This document shows, piece after piece, positions 21,297 to 32,605 of a DNA stretch of 64,000 nt (positions are counted from its first letter, which is position 1; each line of letters opens with the position of its first letter). Origin of the DNA: Eopsaltria australis. Its lineage: Eukaryota > Chordata > Aves > Passeriformes > Petroicidae. The position numbers were made by a program, and so were the translations under genes. The notes under the pieces were generated by a model. The model had not been told where the DNA came from and made no database searches. It worked only from the letters and a program-made list of their open reading frames with translations. The stretch spans positions 1 to 64,000 of the forward strand of contig JAVTVJ010000466.1 in NCBI GenBank assembly GCA_034509425.1, in the 5' to 3' direction.

Positions 21297-22846
21297 TCCT
21301 TCCACACACCATGCTACCGACGCCACGTGGAGCAAGTGGATTGCGCTGATCACACAGCGAGCCCAGATAAGAAACCCTAATCGCCCTGGGATTCTGGAAA
21401 TTATAACAAACTAGCCTGAAGGTGAGACTTTTGGATTATCTTCTGAAGAAGAGAAGGGGCAAGTGACACGTGCTGAGGAAGCCCCACCATATAATGAGCT
21501 ACCAGAGAGTGAAAGACGATATGCCCTCTTCACTGATGGTTCCTACCAAATTGTGGGCGCTAACCAGAAGTGGAAAGCTGCTGTATGGAACCCCACACGA
21601 CGAGTTGCACTAGCTACTGAGGGAGAAAGTGGATCGAGTCAGGTCGCAGAGCTTAAAGCCGTCCAGCTGGCTTTAGATATTGCTGAGCGAGAAAAGTAGC
21701 CTCGGCTCTATCGGTACACTGACTCCTGGATGGTAGCTAACGCTTTGTGGGGTTGGTTGAATCGCTGGAGAAAGGCCAACTGGCAGCACAGAGGGAAACC
21801 CATCTGGGCTGCTGAGATTTGGCAGGACATCGCTACCCGTGTAGAGAGGCTGACTGTGAAGCTTCGACACGTAGATGCACATGTACCCAAGAGTCAAGCC
21901 AATGAAGAGCATCGTAACAACGAGCAAGTAGACCGAGCTGCCAAACTGAGAGTATCACAAGTAAATCGAGACTGGCAGCACAAGGGGGAATTATTTCTAG
22001 CTCGTTTTGCCCATGATGCCTCTGGTCATCAGAGACGAGATGCAACGTACCGATGGGCTCGTGACCGAGGGGTGGACTTGACCACGGACAGCATCTTACA
22101 GGTCATCCATGGCTGCGAGACCTGCGCTATGATCAAGCAGGCCAAGCGGGTGAAGCCTCTGTGATACCGTGGACGATGGTCGAAGTATAGGTATGGGGAA
22201 GCCTGGCAAATTGACTACACCCTTCCCCAAACCCGCCAAGGCAAGCGCTATGTGCTGACCATGGTGGAAGCAACCACTGGATGGTTGGAGACCTACGCTT
22301 TGCCTCATGCTACCGCCCGAAACACCATCTTAAGCCTAGAAAAGCAAGTCTTGTGGAGACATGGCACCCCTGAGAGAACTGAGTCGGACAATGGGACCCA
22401 TTTCAAGAATGGCCTTATAAACAGCTGGGCCAGAGAACATGGCATCGAGTAGATATATCATATCCCTTATCATGCACCAGCTGCCGGGAAAGTTGAAAGG
22501 TGCAACGGACTACTTAAGACCACCCTGAAGGCACTTGGCAGGGGGACCTTCAAAAATTGGGAAGTGAACTTAGCAAAGGCCACCTGGATGGTCAACACAC
22601 GAGGCTCCATCAATCGAGCTGGTCCTGCCCAGTCTGAACCCTTGCGCACAGTGGACGGAGATAGAGTCCCTGTGGTACACATGAGAGGTATTTTAGGAAA
22701 GACTGTTTAGATTAGTCCCACCTCAGACAAAGGCAAACTTTGTTTTTGCTCAAGGACCTGGTTACACTTGGTGGGTAATGCAGAAAGATGGGGAAACCCA
22801 TTGTGTACCACCAGGAAACTTAATTTTAAGTGAGAACTGTGTATAA
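21297..22846 (+). pseudogene. pol: ERVL-1 pol remnant: RNase H and integrase, four Trp-to-stop changes
   Basis: Class III-type pol. From 21297 a connection segment (about 21330-21410), then RNase H (FTDGSY, QVAELKA, YTDSW), then integrase with a H-x3-H / C-x2-C zinc site and DDE core (WQIDY, ESDNGT, GKVERCNG), ending near 22846. The frame stays the same from 21463 with stops at 21697, 22162, 22450 and 22708. At the last three ERVL-2 has TGG (Trp), so each is G to A. A later frameshift lies near 22735. The 5' half (gag, PR, RT) is missing, cut by the ERVK-3 LTR. Confidence 0.85.
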
Positions 22847-22877
22847 AGTTTTACTGTATATGTATATATATATATAT

Positions 22878-22885
22878 AAAGGGGG
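22878..22885 (+). other. ERVL-1 polypurine tract
   Basis: AAAGGGGG after an alternating TA run (22857-22877), just before the LTR. The same arrangement is seen at 48176-48183 in ERVL-2. Confidence 0.6.
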
Positions 22886-22888
22886 TAT

Positions 22889-23651
22889 TGGTTTGGGTAT
22901 CACATAGATGGTGATAGAATAAGAGGTGGATAATGTCTTAGGTTACAATGGTATGTATTCTATCACCATCTTCATGGGATGTTGGGGCCGGGCGTGGCAG
23001 TGTTCCTGATGGCTGCAGAATGGTTTGCTAATGGGCCGGTCGTTGGGGCCGGATGGAGCAGTTTACTCACCCCAAACATTGCAGCTAGTGGCCCATCATC
23101 CCATTGTGAGATGCCCCACCCAGGGGGAGGAACCAATATATCCCGATCTGCATATAAACTGAGATTTGAAGCACCACAGGCAACTTTTTCCACGGGATTC
23201 CCAGAGGAAGACCAGATCCTTCTACACCACCACTGGACCTTCAGAGGAGAACTACACCTTTCACAGGATCATTGCTTCAACAGAATCACGTTTATCACTC
23301 CCAGAGGACTGCAACCACCTTCTAAGTGGACTACTACCAACACCCTGACCGACAGGGTGTCAGGTAGTATTCTGACTCTGTCAGTTTTTTTTTGTATTAC
23401 TACATTTTTCCTATTAAATTGTAGTTCTGACTTTGAGCCTCTCACTGATTTGCTTTGAAACTACCACAATATACAAGACTTTTGTAAATATATAGCTCTT
23501 GTATTTCTTTGTGCTGCTTATTAGGGAGCTATCCCACGCAGTTGCCCGGTGCTGAAATAGACATACATTTTCTAACAGCTCTGTTAGAGAGTCTTTGTCC
23601 GTCTTGAGTTGGGTATCGATACTAGATCGATATTCATATTTTAGTAATTCA
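22889..23651 (+). repeat. ERVL-1 3' LTR
   Basis: About 763 bp from TGGTTTGGG to GTAATTCA. It has a TATAAA near 23153 and an AATAGA where the 51.4-kb copy has AATAAA. Its first ~560 bp match 48187-48782 and its last ~180 bp match 51332-51517. Confidence 0.75.
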
Positions 23652-23657
23652 GTTACA

Positions 23658-24075
23658 GGGTTGGGGGTCGTTTACCTCGGTGTTTTAATAGGATCCTGTT
23701 CGATGGCTTCTGCCGTCCAAGGAGAACGCGTCGCAAAAGCACTTTCCCCCCAGTCAAGTATACAATTAAAGACCTTACACATTAGTATAAATAACAAGAG
23801 GGCCCAATAAGGGGCTGGGGTGGGCTAACTTCTAGTTTACAGAATCTGTCCTACTAGGGGACCTTGAGTTTTTACAATAGTAGAATGTTTGGTCTTCCAA
23901 CTCTACAGTTTCTGGGGTGTTTAGTCTCCCGGCCTGTGGGACACCAAGAAACCAGGCTAAGTTATCACACCTAAAGCATTACAAGTATGCATGCTAATAC
24001 CTGTGGATACAGAGAACTGTGTAAAAAGTATATAGAAGAAAAAGCAAAAAATCCTTTTGGCATCACCCTCACTGC
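23658..24075 (-). repeat. ERV1 3' LTR (minus orientation)
   Basis: Homologous to 35311-35735, and its U5-side end (GGGTTGGG...TTTTAATAG) to 37745-37792, where it adjoins an ERV1 leader and gag. Orientation and position fit the 3' LTR of the minus-strand ERV1. The U3-side boundary, to the right, is not defined. Confidence 0.6.
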
Positions 24076-24640
24076 AGTCAGAGCCACTGGCAAAGAACCC
24101 TGGATTCTCTACTCCCAAGTTAATAAAGCGTCTGCTCCTAAAGCAACTAGGAAAACAGAAACTTATACAAACAAGGATAACATACTTTAAATAGTTTTTC
24201 TTCCGTGCTTAAAAACAGTTCATAGTAGTTGTAATCATATTTCTTGTTTACATAATAGCCAGCTCTATAAACATGACTATTATTAAATATATACTGTTGT
24301 TAGATACATACTGTCAGTAGATATTTAAAATAAAGACTTGACCAGATAGTAGCCTTGACAAGTCTCTAAAGAAAATAAATGATGCCTTAAGATTTTAGCT
24401 TTTATGTTTTTCAAATCCTGTACTGCTTTAGGGTATAACACTAAACTCCATATAAAATATTAGTGTCTTCACATTTTAGTTAGATAAAACAATTCCTCTC
24501 TAGGCCTGGGACTCAAGGACACCCTACGTTCTTAGGCCCCAAAACATATAAACAAAAAGTGAGTTGGGGGGAGCAAACCAGGGGTATATGACTTCATTAT
24601 CTGAACCTGTAATTGGAGGATTAACCTCTAATATGTAAAT
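24076..24640. other. AT-rich stretch, no gene seen
   Basis: It may include ERV1 U3 or 3' sequence. I see no coding or RNA feature here. Confidence 0.5.
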
Positions 24641-24830
24641 AGACCACACTTATGTCTGTATAAAAAACAGGTGACCACCATCTATTTTAGGTATTGTCCC
24701 TTGTAGAGGCTTTGTCTGCCCTTAATGTACCTGAAGGTCCTTCATTAAATATATCCGCTTTAAATTCTCTTAATTCTGTCTGGCCTCTGTTTTTAGGTAA
24801 CCCTGAAGAAGGCATCATGTTAGCTGACAT
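24641..24830 (+). repeat. Possible LTR fragment (R-U5), plus orientation
   Basis: TATAAAAAA at about 24659, ATTAAA at about 24743 and a U5-like T-rich stretch to ~24825 resemble an LTR. A 53-codon open frame (24691-24852) runs through it and is probably fortuitous. Confidence 0.35.
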
Positions 24831-24837
24831 ACTATTA

Positions 24838-25254
24838 CTAGAAGATATTTAAACCTTGCCACTCAGGGCATTTCAGAAAAATGCACCTGGCATTTTGGAA
24901 GCGGCATACAGCCCAAGGCCTCCCTCCCCTGGCAATTTTCTTTGTAACCCTGTTATTGGCTTTAGCACAACTCAAGTAACCTTCAATAGCTTGCTTTGCC
25001 AGAGTAAAAAGACCCACAGCAACATACATTTTGAGGAAGGCTTCGGCCAGTCCTCGAGAGCCCCAGTGACTCCCTTCATGGAGTTGTTTTAATATTTGTA
25101 AGGCCAGAGCTTTTGGTATCCACTGCTTACCATCCCTTGTAAACCAATTATCCCCACTTTCCTCTGCTCCGCTCTTTTTAATTATCTCAAGCTCTTCTGG
25201 TGAAAAAGACAATTTCTCTGGCAGTGGTGGGGTTACTGGGAGTGAGGGGAGGAT
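24838..25254 (-). pseudogene. pol: ERV1 pol fragment: integrase N-terminus
   Basis: Minus-strand class I integrase N-terminal domain with LHEGSHWGSRGL and a following C-x-K-x-N-N segment, where the HHCC zinc site would lie. Its upstream side ends at the ERVK-4 insertion. The Ile-Leu codons at the junction are the duplicated GAGGAT hexamer, and the frame matches the RNase H fragment at 33132. The catalytic core is absent; the segment ends at a stop at 24838. Confidence 0.7.
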
Positions 25255-25874
25255 TGTAGGAGTGGTAGATATAGAACAAAAGCCCCTGAACCGCTCCTGG
25301 TGGGGGGGCCGGAGTGCCACCCCTGCATTGGAAAACACCGTGGTCTAGCCCTGAGCTGGACCACTCCCCCGAGTTCCTTCCAATATGTTGTTATTCGTTC
25401 AGTGAGTTATCAATCCAAGTTTAGATATTCCCCTTATTCTGGAAAGTTCATATTTCTCTTAGATATGATTCGCTGTGTACCCCTGACTCCTCTCCTGCTC
25501 CTATCCTGTTGGTTGTACCTCCCCAGCCTCTCCCTAACTCCTCCCCAGTACCCTTTTGTAATTGGTTGATCAGTTCCGTTATAAGCCGTTGCACGAGCTA
25601 GCTCGAGGCTTTTTGGCCCCGGGATTCAGAGACATTAAACCTTCCTCTGTTACCCAGTCAAAGAGTCGCTCTCTTTTCTCCGCGGTCCTTCTGTGACTCG
25701 AGGAATAACCTGCGACCCACCAACGCTCCTATTCCCTGGCGAGGCTGCGTGTCTCTCCTGTCCGTCCACCATCCGGTTAGGACGTTCGGGGTAAACCAGG
25801 CGAAATAGGAGCAACCATTGGCAGGTGGTTCGGAGGAACCCCAGCGGCAGAAATCGTGTAGAAATATTTCTACA
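25255..25874 (+). repeat. ERVK-4 5' LTR
   Basis: TGTAGGAGTGG...TTTCTACA. TTATAAG at about 25580 is the likely TATA box and ATTAAA at about 25634 the polyadenylation signal. The start codes the same V-G-V-V...T-V-V Env tail as the 3' copy. Confidence 0.95.
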
Positions 25875-25876
25875 AT

Positions 25877-25894
25877 TGGCGCCCAACGTTGTGA
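25877..25894 (+). other. ERVK-4 primer binding site
   Basis: TGGCGCCCAACGTTGTGA: 12 bases match the Lys-type site; the last six differ from tRNA-Lys(1,2). Confidence 0.85.
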
Positions 25895-26172
25895 TTCCTT
25901 GGAATCACAAAGGACTGCTTGCTTCCATCAGCAACGACGCGTTGTGGACCAAGCCCCCGCAAGACCACCTCCTGTTTTAGAGGGGGGATCTTGTGGGCGA
26001 GCAGCTACCTCTCGCACGGGGTGCGAGAGAACTGCTCGCCGCAGAGACCCTCACCCCACGTTTGGATCTCTGTTAGCGGACCGGACTGTTTTTTTCGTGT
26101 CGTGTGTCTTCGGGACCACATAGAAAGGCTTCGTGCCGGAAAAACCGCAGCTGCGTCGGACCGAGAAGAGCG

Positions 26173-26178
26173 GTAAGC
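26173..26178 (+). promoter_or_regulatory. Likely env splice donor (GTAAGC)
   Basis: GAGCG/GTAAGC in the leader before gag. A matching acceptor-like T-rich ...ATATCAG ends at 32073, five bases before the likely env ATG. Confidence 0.5.
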
Positions 26179-26253
26179 TCTTGGAAAAGTTTCCGCTACC
26201 TTATATATTTTTTTTCTTTTTTTCGGGAGTGAGGGGAAACCTCCTTCGACAAA

Positions 26254-28359
26254 ATGGGAATCCATTTGTCAAAAAAGGAGAGAGAGCTTTCTTATTTGTA
26301 TTATACTGTTAAATTTAAGTTGATTGGGGCTGGGGAAAATTTTAATAAGAGACTTTTGAAAAAGTTTATTAAGTGGGTAGTTAAGTTCGTGCCTTATAGC
26401 CACCCTTCCGTTGTTTTACAAATTTCTTTTTGGGACGAAGTGGGGAACAGGTTAACAGAAATAGCAAACTCAGGGGACGATTCGGTTCGGGAGTTTTTTC
26501 CGTTGCAAATTTTAATTTACCGCGCTTGGGCAAATAACGGGGAAAGTTTAAAAATTGTTGAAACCCACTCCTCTGACCAACCCCTCATTACCCTCGATCC
26601 TGTACCCTCCGTCCCGGGCGGAGAACCTGCGGAGGTACCCCCCGATAGCCGCCGGCACGGGGGAGAAATCCGGAGCATTAAAAGCTCCGACCCCCGTAGC
26701 GGCTTCACCAACCCTTTCCGCCCCGAGATTAGCTATCTCGGGACGGATCCTACCCTTGCCCTCACCCCTCAGCCCATTTCCCCGATTGCGCCTGTTGCGT
26801 CTTGTCTCCCAAGTTATGTCAGTGATAAAGAAATTACTGCTGCGCCACGCCAAGATGGCTTCGGCGACTTTAGAACCCCGCCACGCCGAAATGGCGTCCG
26901 CGACATAAAATCCGCGCCACCACATAATGGCGCCGCGGACGGGTGGGCGCAATGTGACACTCATGGCGCGGGGTGCGCGGGCGCGGGAGTCAAAAGCGGG
27001 AACCCTTTCCTCTCCACCCCTGGTCCCTCCTACCCTCCGTCGGTTGGCTCTTCGTCGGCCCCACCCCTTGCGGACGAAGGTGTCAATCCGTCGGGCACCC
27101 TCCCTCCCTCCCAGCGCCACCCCCACACCTCCCCCGCCCCTTCGGTCCCCAACCCAGCCCCTGCCGCCGCGCAGCCCACCCATCTCCCGACTCCTCCCGC
27201 TGTGAGCCCCACCTCCCTTCCGGGTTCCCACGCTCCGGGTTCTGGTTCCCACGGGTCCGTACCAGAAGGGGGTAGCCCTGAGGCATGCATAGCCCTGGCC
27301 GGCACCACGGCATTGCCGATCGCTGCGCCGGTCATTTACAACAGGCAGGGGGCTAACCCTAGATGGGAACCGATTCCCCAGAGGACAGTAAAAGACATTT
27401 GTAAAGCGGGGAAGGATTTTGGGAGAGACTCTGCCTACTTTAAGGGCCTTGTTACTGCCACCTTTGAGTCATCAGTACTAGTGCCGAAGGACATTAAGAC
27501 CTTAATGGCAAGTCTCTTGATAGAATCACAGTATTGGATCTTGGACAAAAAGTGGAAAAGGGAGTTGCACAAGTTGTTAGAGAACTATAAAACAGATCCT
27601 AATAAAGCAGCCCTGACAATAGACCATTTAGCGGGAGAGGGAAATTTTACAAAGGCCCAAGACCAGGCCTCGAATATTCCTGAAGACGTTTTACTCGATG
27701 TGCAAACGGTAGCAAAACGCATCCTGTTTAACATTCCTATACAAATGGGTCCAGTTAAAAGCTACACTGAAATCAGGCAAGGGCCTGACGAGAACTTTGC
27801 TATATTTGTTGATCGCCTCCGGGAGGCAATGGCTAGGACTATCACAGACCCCAAGATGTTAAGGGAAATGCTAATCGAACTGGTACGCCAGAATGCCAAC
27901 GACGATTGCCGTCGAGTAATCGACCTGCTACCTGCAGAGCCCCCTCCCACGATTGAATTAATCACGGAACGATGTTCCGAGATAAGGGCAAAACCGGGAA
28001 AAGACAGCAGAGACTCACATGTAAAAGTTAAGCCAACAATATTTGCAGCGGACTCTGACATCCGTCCAAAATTAAAATGTTACAACTGTGGACTCCCTGG
28101 ACACCTTTCCAAGGACTGTAAAAAACCAAAAGTGACCAAACCAAAACAATACCACAATAATAATGCCACTGCCTCTTCCAGTCAAATGTAGTTACAGCTG
28201 CAATACCCGTCTGTGCCGCAGAACATCGCGTCTTCGCCCTGGGGACCCTTTCCACCAATGTTCCCCTGGTGGATGCAGCAGCCCCCGGCGATGACAACGA
28301 TTTCGGGAAACGGGGAGAGGAGCGCGGGGCAGCGTCGCGCTCCGGAAACAACAAATTAA
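26254..28359 (+). CDS. gag: ERVK-4 gag, near-complete, with one amber codon close to its end
   Basis: ATG 26254 (Met-Gly) then a basic matrix, a long proline-rich linker and capsid from about 27330 (RWEPI...). The major homology region (RQGPDENFAIFVDRLRE) is near 27775-27825. Nucleocapsid has one CX2CX4HX4C knuckle (CYNCGLPGHLSKDC) near 28078-28119. 645 codons are open up to TAG 28189-28191. The same frame then stays open to TAA 28357 across GGGAAAC. Since ERVK-3 and -5 have coding sequence there, the amber looks like a premature stop that would also block the route into pro. It is the best preserved gag in the window. Confidence 0.9.
28305..28311 (+). promoter_or_regulatory. gag-pro -1 frameshift heptamer GGGAAAC
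   Basis: G-GGA-AAC in gag register, but downstream of the amber at 28189. Confidence 0.8.
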
Positions 28360-29108
28360 GGTCTGCACCAGAGAGCGACTCCGCACCGACACCAGTGTCG
28401 AGTCCTCCACATACCCAGTGGCAAACGCAACCAGAGGTGAAAAACAGGTACCAGATAGTCACAAGCTATGTCCTACACCTAACCACAAATGACTTTCGAC
28501 ACCTAGCAGTGACCTTAAAAGATGCACCTGACATATCAATGACAGTCCTATTAATAGGGGATTCCAGCAGAGGCCCGCCTGGGATATTCGTTATCCCAGA
28601 GATAAAGACATATCGCCCAGGCAAAGACCTTAGTGTTACCATCTGTCCGAACACCACTCCATGGTTCTTACCCAAAGGGACCTGGATGGGACAAGCTATC
28701 CCCTTACCAGACAACATCCCACGGGACGTTCAAACACCATACGTGTGGTGGACTGAGGTCGTTGGTAAGGACAAACCCATGGTTGACTTTAAACTCGCCA
28801 ATGGACATTCCGCCATAACCTGTTACGGTATGCTTGATACCGGAGTAGATGTCACGGTAATATCGCAAGCAGACTGGCCCCGAGAATGGGGAACCAAAGA
28901 GGCACCAAGTGATCTCTACGGAGTAGGTGGTACAGTGACACCTAAAAGAAGCTCCGTAGACGTTCTAGTGGAAGGGCCGGACGGCCATACCGCCTCCGTC
29001 CGACCGTTTATTATACCCCTAGGGTTTAACCTGTTAGGCAGAGACGTGCTCTCACAATGGGGAGCAGAATTAGAGATTCCACCTCCACTAGTTCCAAGGG
29101 GTTTTTAG
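28309..29108 (+). CDS. pro: ERVK-4 pro: dUTPase-like domain plus protease
   Basis: Open frame, -1 to gag. The dUTPase-like half has GDSSRGPPGIFVIPEI and LPKGTWMGQAIPLP; the protease half has LDTGVD, EGPDGH and GRDVLSQWG. The stop TAG 29106-29108 follows the heptamer GGGTTTT (29099-29105). No break seen. Confidence 0.88.
29099..29105 (+). promoter_or_regulatory. pro-pol -1 frameshift heptamer GGGTTTT
   Basis: G-GGT-TTT in pro register, with the pro stop immediately after; pol is in the -1 frame. Confidence 0.7.
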
Positions 29109-31770
29109 GTGGGGCCACTGTGGCACGCGCCACTCCGCCAATCAAGTGGCTCACGAACACACCTATTAGAGTGGAGCAGTGGCCCCTGAGAGGGGAAAAA
29201 CTGCGTGCCCTCCAGGACCTTGTTGTGGAACAATTAGAGAAAGGAAACATAACCCCTTCATCCAGCCCTTGGAACTCACCTGTGTTTGTGATAAAAAAAC
29301 CAGGGAAAGATAAGTGGAGGCTCCTCCATGATCTAAGAGCCATCAACCAGGTCATGGAGGAGATGGGACCTTTACAGCCTGGTCTCCCATCCCCAGCGAT
29401 GGTTCCAAAAGGATGGCCCATCGCAGTGATTGATATAAAAGATTGCTTTTTTAGTATTCCCTTAAATCCAGCAGACGCGCCCAGGTTTGCCTTTTCCGTC
29501 CCGTCTACAAACAGGGAAGCACCGATGAAGAGATACCATTGGCTCGTCCTCCCACAGGGAATGAAAAATTCCCCTGTGATTTGCCAATGGTACGTCTCCG
29601 AGGTGCTATCCCCAATTCGAAAGGCATTCCCGAGAGCCAAGATATTACACTATATGGATGATGTCTTGGTCTGCGCGCCAGAGCAAGACTACCTAGACTC
29701 TGCGCTGGAAAAGGTGATACAAGCAATCGAGAAGGCGGGGATGGAGACCAACCCGAAAAAGTTCAGAGGACAGAGCCATGGAGGTACCTTGGGACGAGGA
29801 TTGCGGAGAATACCATCGCACCACAACTGCTGAAGTTAGAAGAGCATCCTAGGACTCTCAGGGAACTCCACCAACTGTGTGGCTCAATTAACTGGATCAG
29901 ACCCTTTTTGGGCCTGAAGAACATCAACCTAGCGCCGCTGTTTCAACTCCTAAGGGGCGGACAAGCGCTGGATGACCCCATCAGCATGACCCCAGAGTCG
30001 GAGGAGGTCATCAGAAAGGTACTGTTGACAATCCGCACCAAACGGGCACACAGGATTAACCCGGTTCTCCCTTTCCGTTTCACCATTTTAGGGAAAACAC
30101 CAAAATATCATGGGTTAATCTTCCAGTGGGACGAGGGGGTCAAGGATCCACTCTTGATAATAGAGTGGGTATTCTTACCCCATACACCGTCCAAGACCAT
30201 CACAAGGCCACAAGACTTGGTGGCAGAGCTCATTACACGAGCTCGGCGTCGGCTCCGCACCCTAGCAGGGTGTGACTTTACGTTCATAACTGTGCCTTGG
30301 AAGACAGACCAATTCGAAGATGTCCTCCAAGAAAGCGAAAACCTCCAGTTAGCTCTGGAAAACTACCCAGGCCAAATCAGAAATGGAAAGTTGAAACATC
30401 ATTTGTTCAATACAGAATTCCAACTGGCACCCAAATTTGTCCAAAGTAAAACCCCAATTCCGAACGCGGTGACAGTTTTCACTGACGGCTCTGGGTCTTC
30501 ACACAAGTCAGTTTTGACTTGGAGAGATCCAGAAACCCTCGAGTGGGACGAGGAAGTTCACGTTGTGGAAGGTTCTCCACAAATTGCTGAACTAGCCGCA
30601 GTAGTCCGAGTGTTCGAGAGGTTCGAGGAGCAACCTGTCAATTTGATAACAGATTCGGCTTATGTGGCCGGAGTAGTGTCCAGGGCTGAGCACTCGTTGT
30701 TAAGAGAGGTTCCAAATCGTAAACTGTTCGGGTTGCTTGCGAGATTATTAGAGCTCCTGTCCCACCGCAAGCATTCCTTCTTTGTTATGCACGTGAGGTC
30801 ACACTCAGGCTTGCCAGGATTTATCTCAGAGGGAAACGCGAGAGCCGATGCCCTAGCCATGCCTGTACTTAAATGTAACATCCCAGACATCTTTGCACAG
30901 GCACGCTTGAGCCATCAATGTTTTCATCAAAATGCGCCGGCCCTCCGGAGAATGTTCAACCTTTCTCTGGAGCAAGCCCGAGCCATAGTGGCCACATGCC
31001 CAAGCTGCCAGCAGTACCAAGTACCATCATTCAATCCAGGGGTCAACCCAAGGGGGTTGAACGCGAATGAGAAATGGCAAACTGACGTCACCCACTTCTC
31101 CCCGTTTGGCAGACTCAAATACGTACATGTGTCAGTGGACACTTTCTCGGGAGCCGTGTTTGCGTCTGCCAACACGGGGGAGAAGGCACGAGATGTCAAA
31201 AAACATCTGACTATGGCATTCTCTGTGCTAGGGGTGCCCAAAGAAATCAAGACTGACAATGGTCCTGCATATGTCTCCGCCACCATCAGAGGCTTTATGC
31301 AGGACTGGGGGGTCGAACACATCACAGGCATTCCGCATTCTCCCACCGGGCAGGCCCTGGTGGAGAGAAAACACCGAGACTTAAAAAGAATCCTTATACA
31401 GCAGCGGGGAGAGGCAGAGGGGAAGTCGCCCGTTGAGTGCCTCTGCAAGGCTCTGTTCACTCTAAATTTTCTAAATTGTTCCGATAGTGAGCCGACTCCC
31501 CCCGTATTTAGGCACTTTACGAATTCAGCGAAGACAAAATTGGCAGAGAAACCGCCTGTGCTGTATAAGGATCCTGAGAGTCATCAGATAATGGGGCCAG
31601 TGCCACTAATCGTCTGGGGGAGGGGATACGGTTGTGTTTCCACCCCAGGCGGACCGCGCTGGCTCCCGGCAAAAAACATCAAGCCCTTTCGGAAAGAATG
31701 CCCTAACCCTGCTGAGATTCCAGAAAACGACAAAGCTACCGTGTGGAAACACAGGAAAAAGAAAACATAA
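29105..31770 (+). pseudogene. pol: ERVK-4 pol with a single 1-base deletion
   Basis: RT with IDIKD, LPQGM and YMDD (29651-29662). An A-run near 29760 is one base short relative to the family, moving the frame; all downstream sequence is open to TAA 31768-31770. RNase H has FTDGSG, ELAAVV, TDSAY and RADALA. Integrase has an HHCC zinc site, DDE residues TDVTH, KTDNGP and VERKH (all present) and an IVWGRG SH3-like C-terminal domain with a basic KHRKKK tail. Apart from the deletion, no stop was noticed. A sequencing error in the homopolymer is possible. Confidence 0.9.
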
Positions 31771-32077
31771 CTCCACCTGAAGAATCCGATATCGACAGAC
31801 CCGACCAGACTCGACAACCAGACACGGAGAAACAGCATTTAAAAAGTTCTTGTTACCCTCGTTGACGTTTCCCTCTCCTTCTTACCCTCTGTTCCTCTCC
31901 CCGAACCTTCCTTCCCTTGCTGTCCCTCCCTACCTATCCCTATAATTACCCCCATAATTGTGATGTCATTAAAAGAAAAGAAGGGAGATGAAGGAGGTAG
32001 AAGGGAAAGTGAAAAGGAAATTGGGGAGCTGTAAAAAAGACTAAGTAATAATCATGTGTTTTATTAATATCAGGAAA

Positions 32078-32605
32078 ATGAAACAGATGAAGAGAACCCA
32101 GGGAGCCCTCATGCCCATCCAGATCATCCTCTACCTTGCCATCATGATGACCATCACACTAGATAGTAGAGGATGGGTTGTCCCACAGCCAAAAGAAAAT
32201 GTTTGGGTGACACTTGCTAAAGCAATAGAACAGGATAGTATGTGTTTGAATTTGTCATCGAATCCGAAGAGCATCCACGCGACAATTCAAGAAATGCGAG
32301 ACCAATTGCACCAGTTTACAGCAGAAAGCAAAGATTGGCTGCAACATCTTCTGGATGGGATGGGACTGTCATTGTGGGCTGTTGGACTGATAAAATCTTT
32401 GCTGTGGGTTCTCATCATCATTGTCATCATTTTGTTGTTGTTTGCATGTTTGAAAGGTATTGTTGTGAATCTAGTTAAGAAAGCGTTCTTATATAAAAGA
32501 AAAGGGGGAGATGTAGGAGTGGTAGATATAGAACAAAAGCCCCTGGACCGCTCCTGGTGGGGGGGCCGGAGTGCCACTCCTGCATTGGAAAACACCGTGG
32601 TCTAG
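32078..32605 (+). CDS. env: ERVK-4 miniature Env: SU start fused in frame to TM end
   Basis: About 176 codons. ATG 32078 (an in-frame ATG also lies at 32054) begins a signal peptide, followed by the SU start (ENVWVTLAKA...SMCLN). It then passes directly, near 32250, into the TM helix (KSIHATIQEMRDQL), a ~30-residue hydrophobic anchor and a cytoplasmic tail ending E-N-T-V-V. Missing are nearly all of SU, the cleavage site, fusion peptide and CX6CC motif. The frame is fully open, and the last ~31 codons are in the 3' LTR. Predicted product: a small type I membrane protein with no receptor-binding or fusion parts. Confidence 0.85.
   Translation: MKQMKRTQGALMPIQIILYLAIMMTITLDSRGWVVPQPKENVWVTLAKAIEQDSMCLNLSSNPKSIHATIQEMRDQLHQFTAESKDWLQHLLDGMGLSLWAVGLIKSLLWVLIIIVIILLLFACLKGIVVNLVKKAFLYKRKGGDVGVVDIEQKPLDRSWWGGRSATPALENTVV
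32496..32511 (+). other. ERVK-4 polypurine tract
   Basis: AAAAGAAAAGGGGGAGA next to the 3' LTR, also coding for Lys-Arg-Lys-Gly-Gly-Asp of Env. Confidence 0.9.

Noticed and set aside
24691..24852. 53-codon open frame after a TTTTAG resembling an exon
   Set aside because: TATA- and ATTAAA-like signals place it inside a probable LTR R-U5; no recognisable protein.
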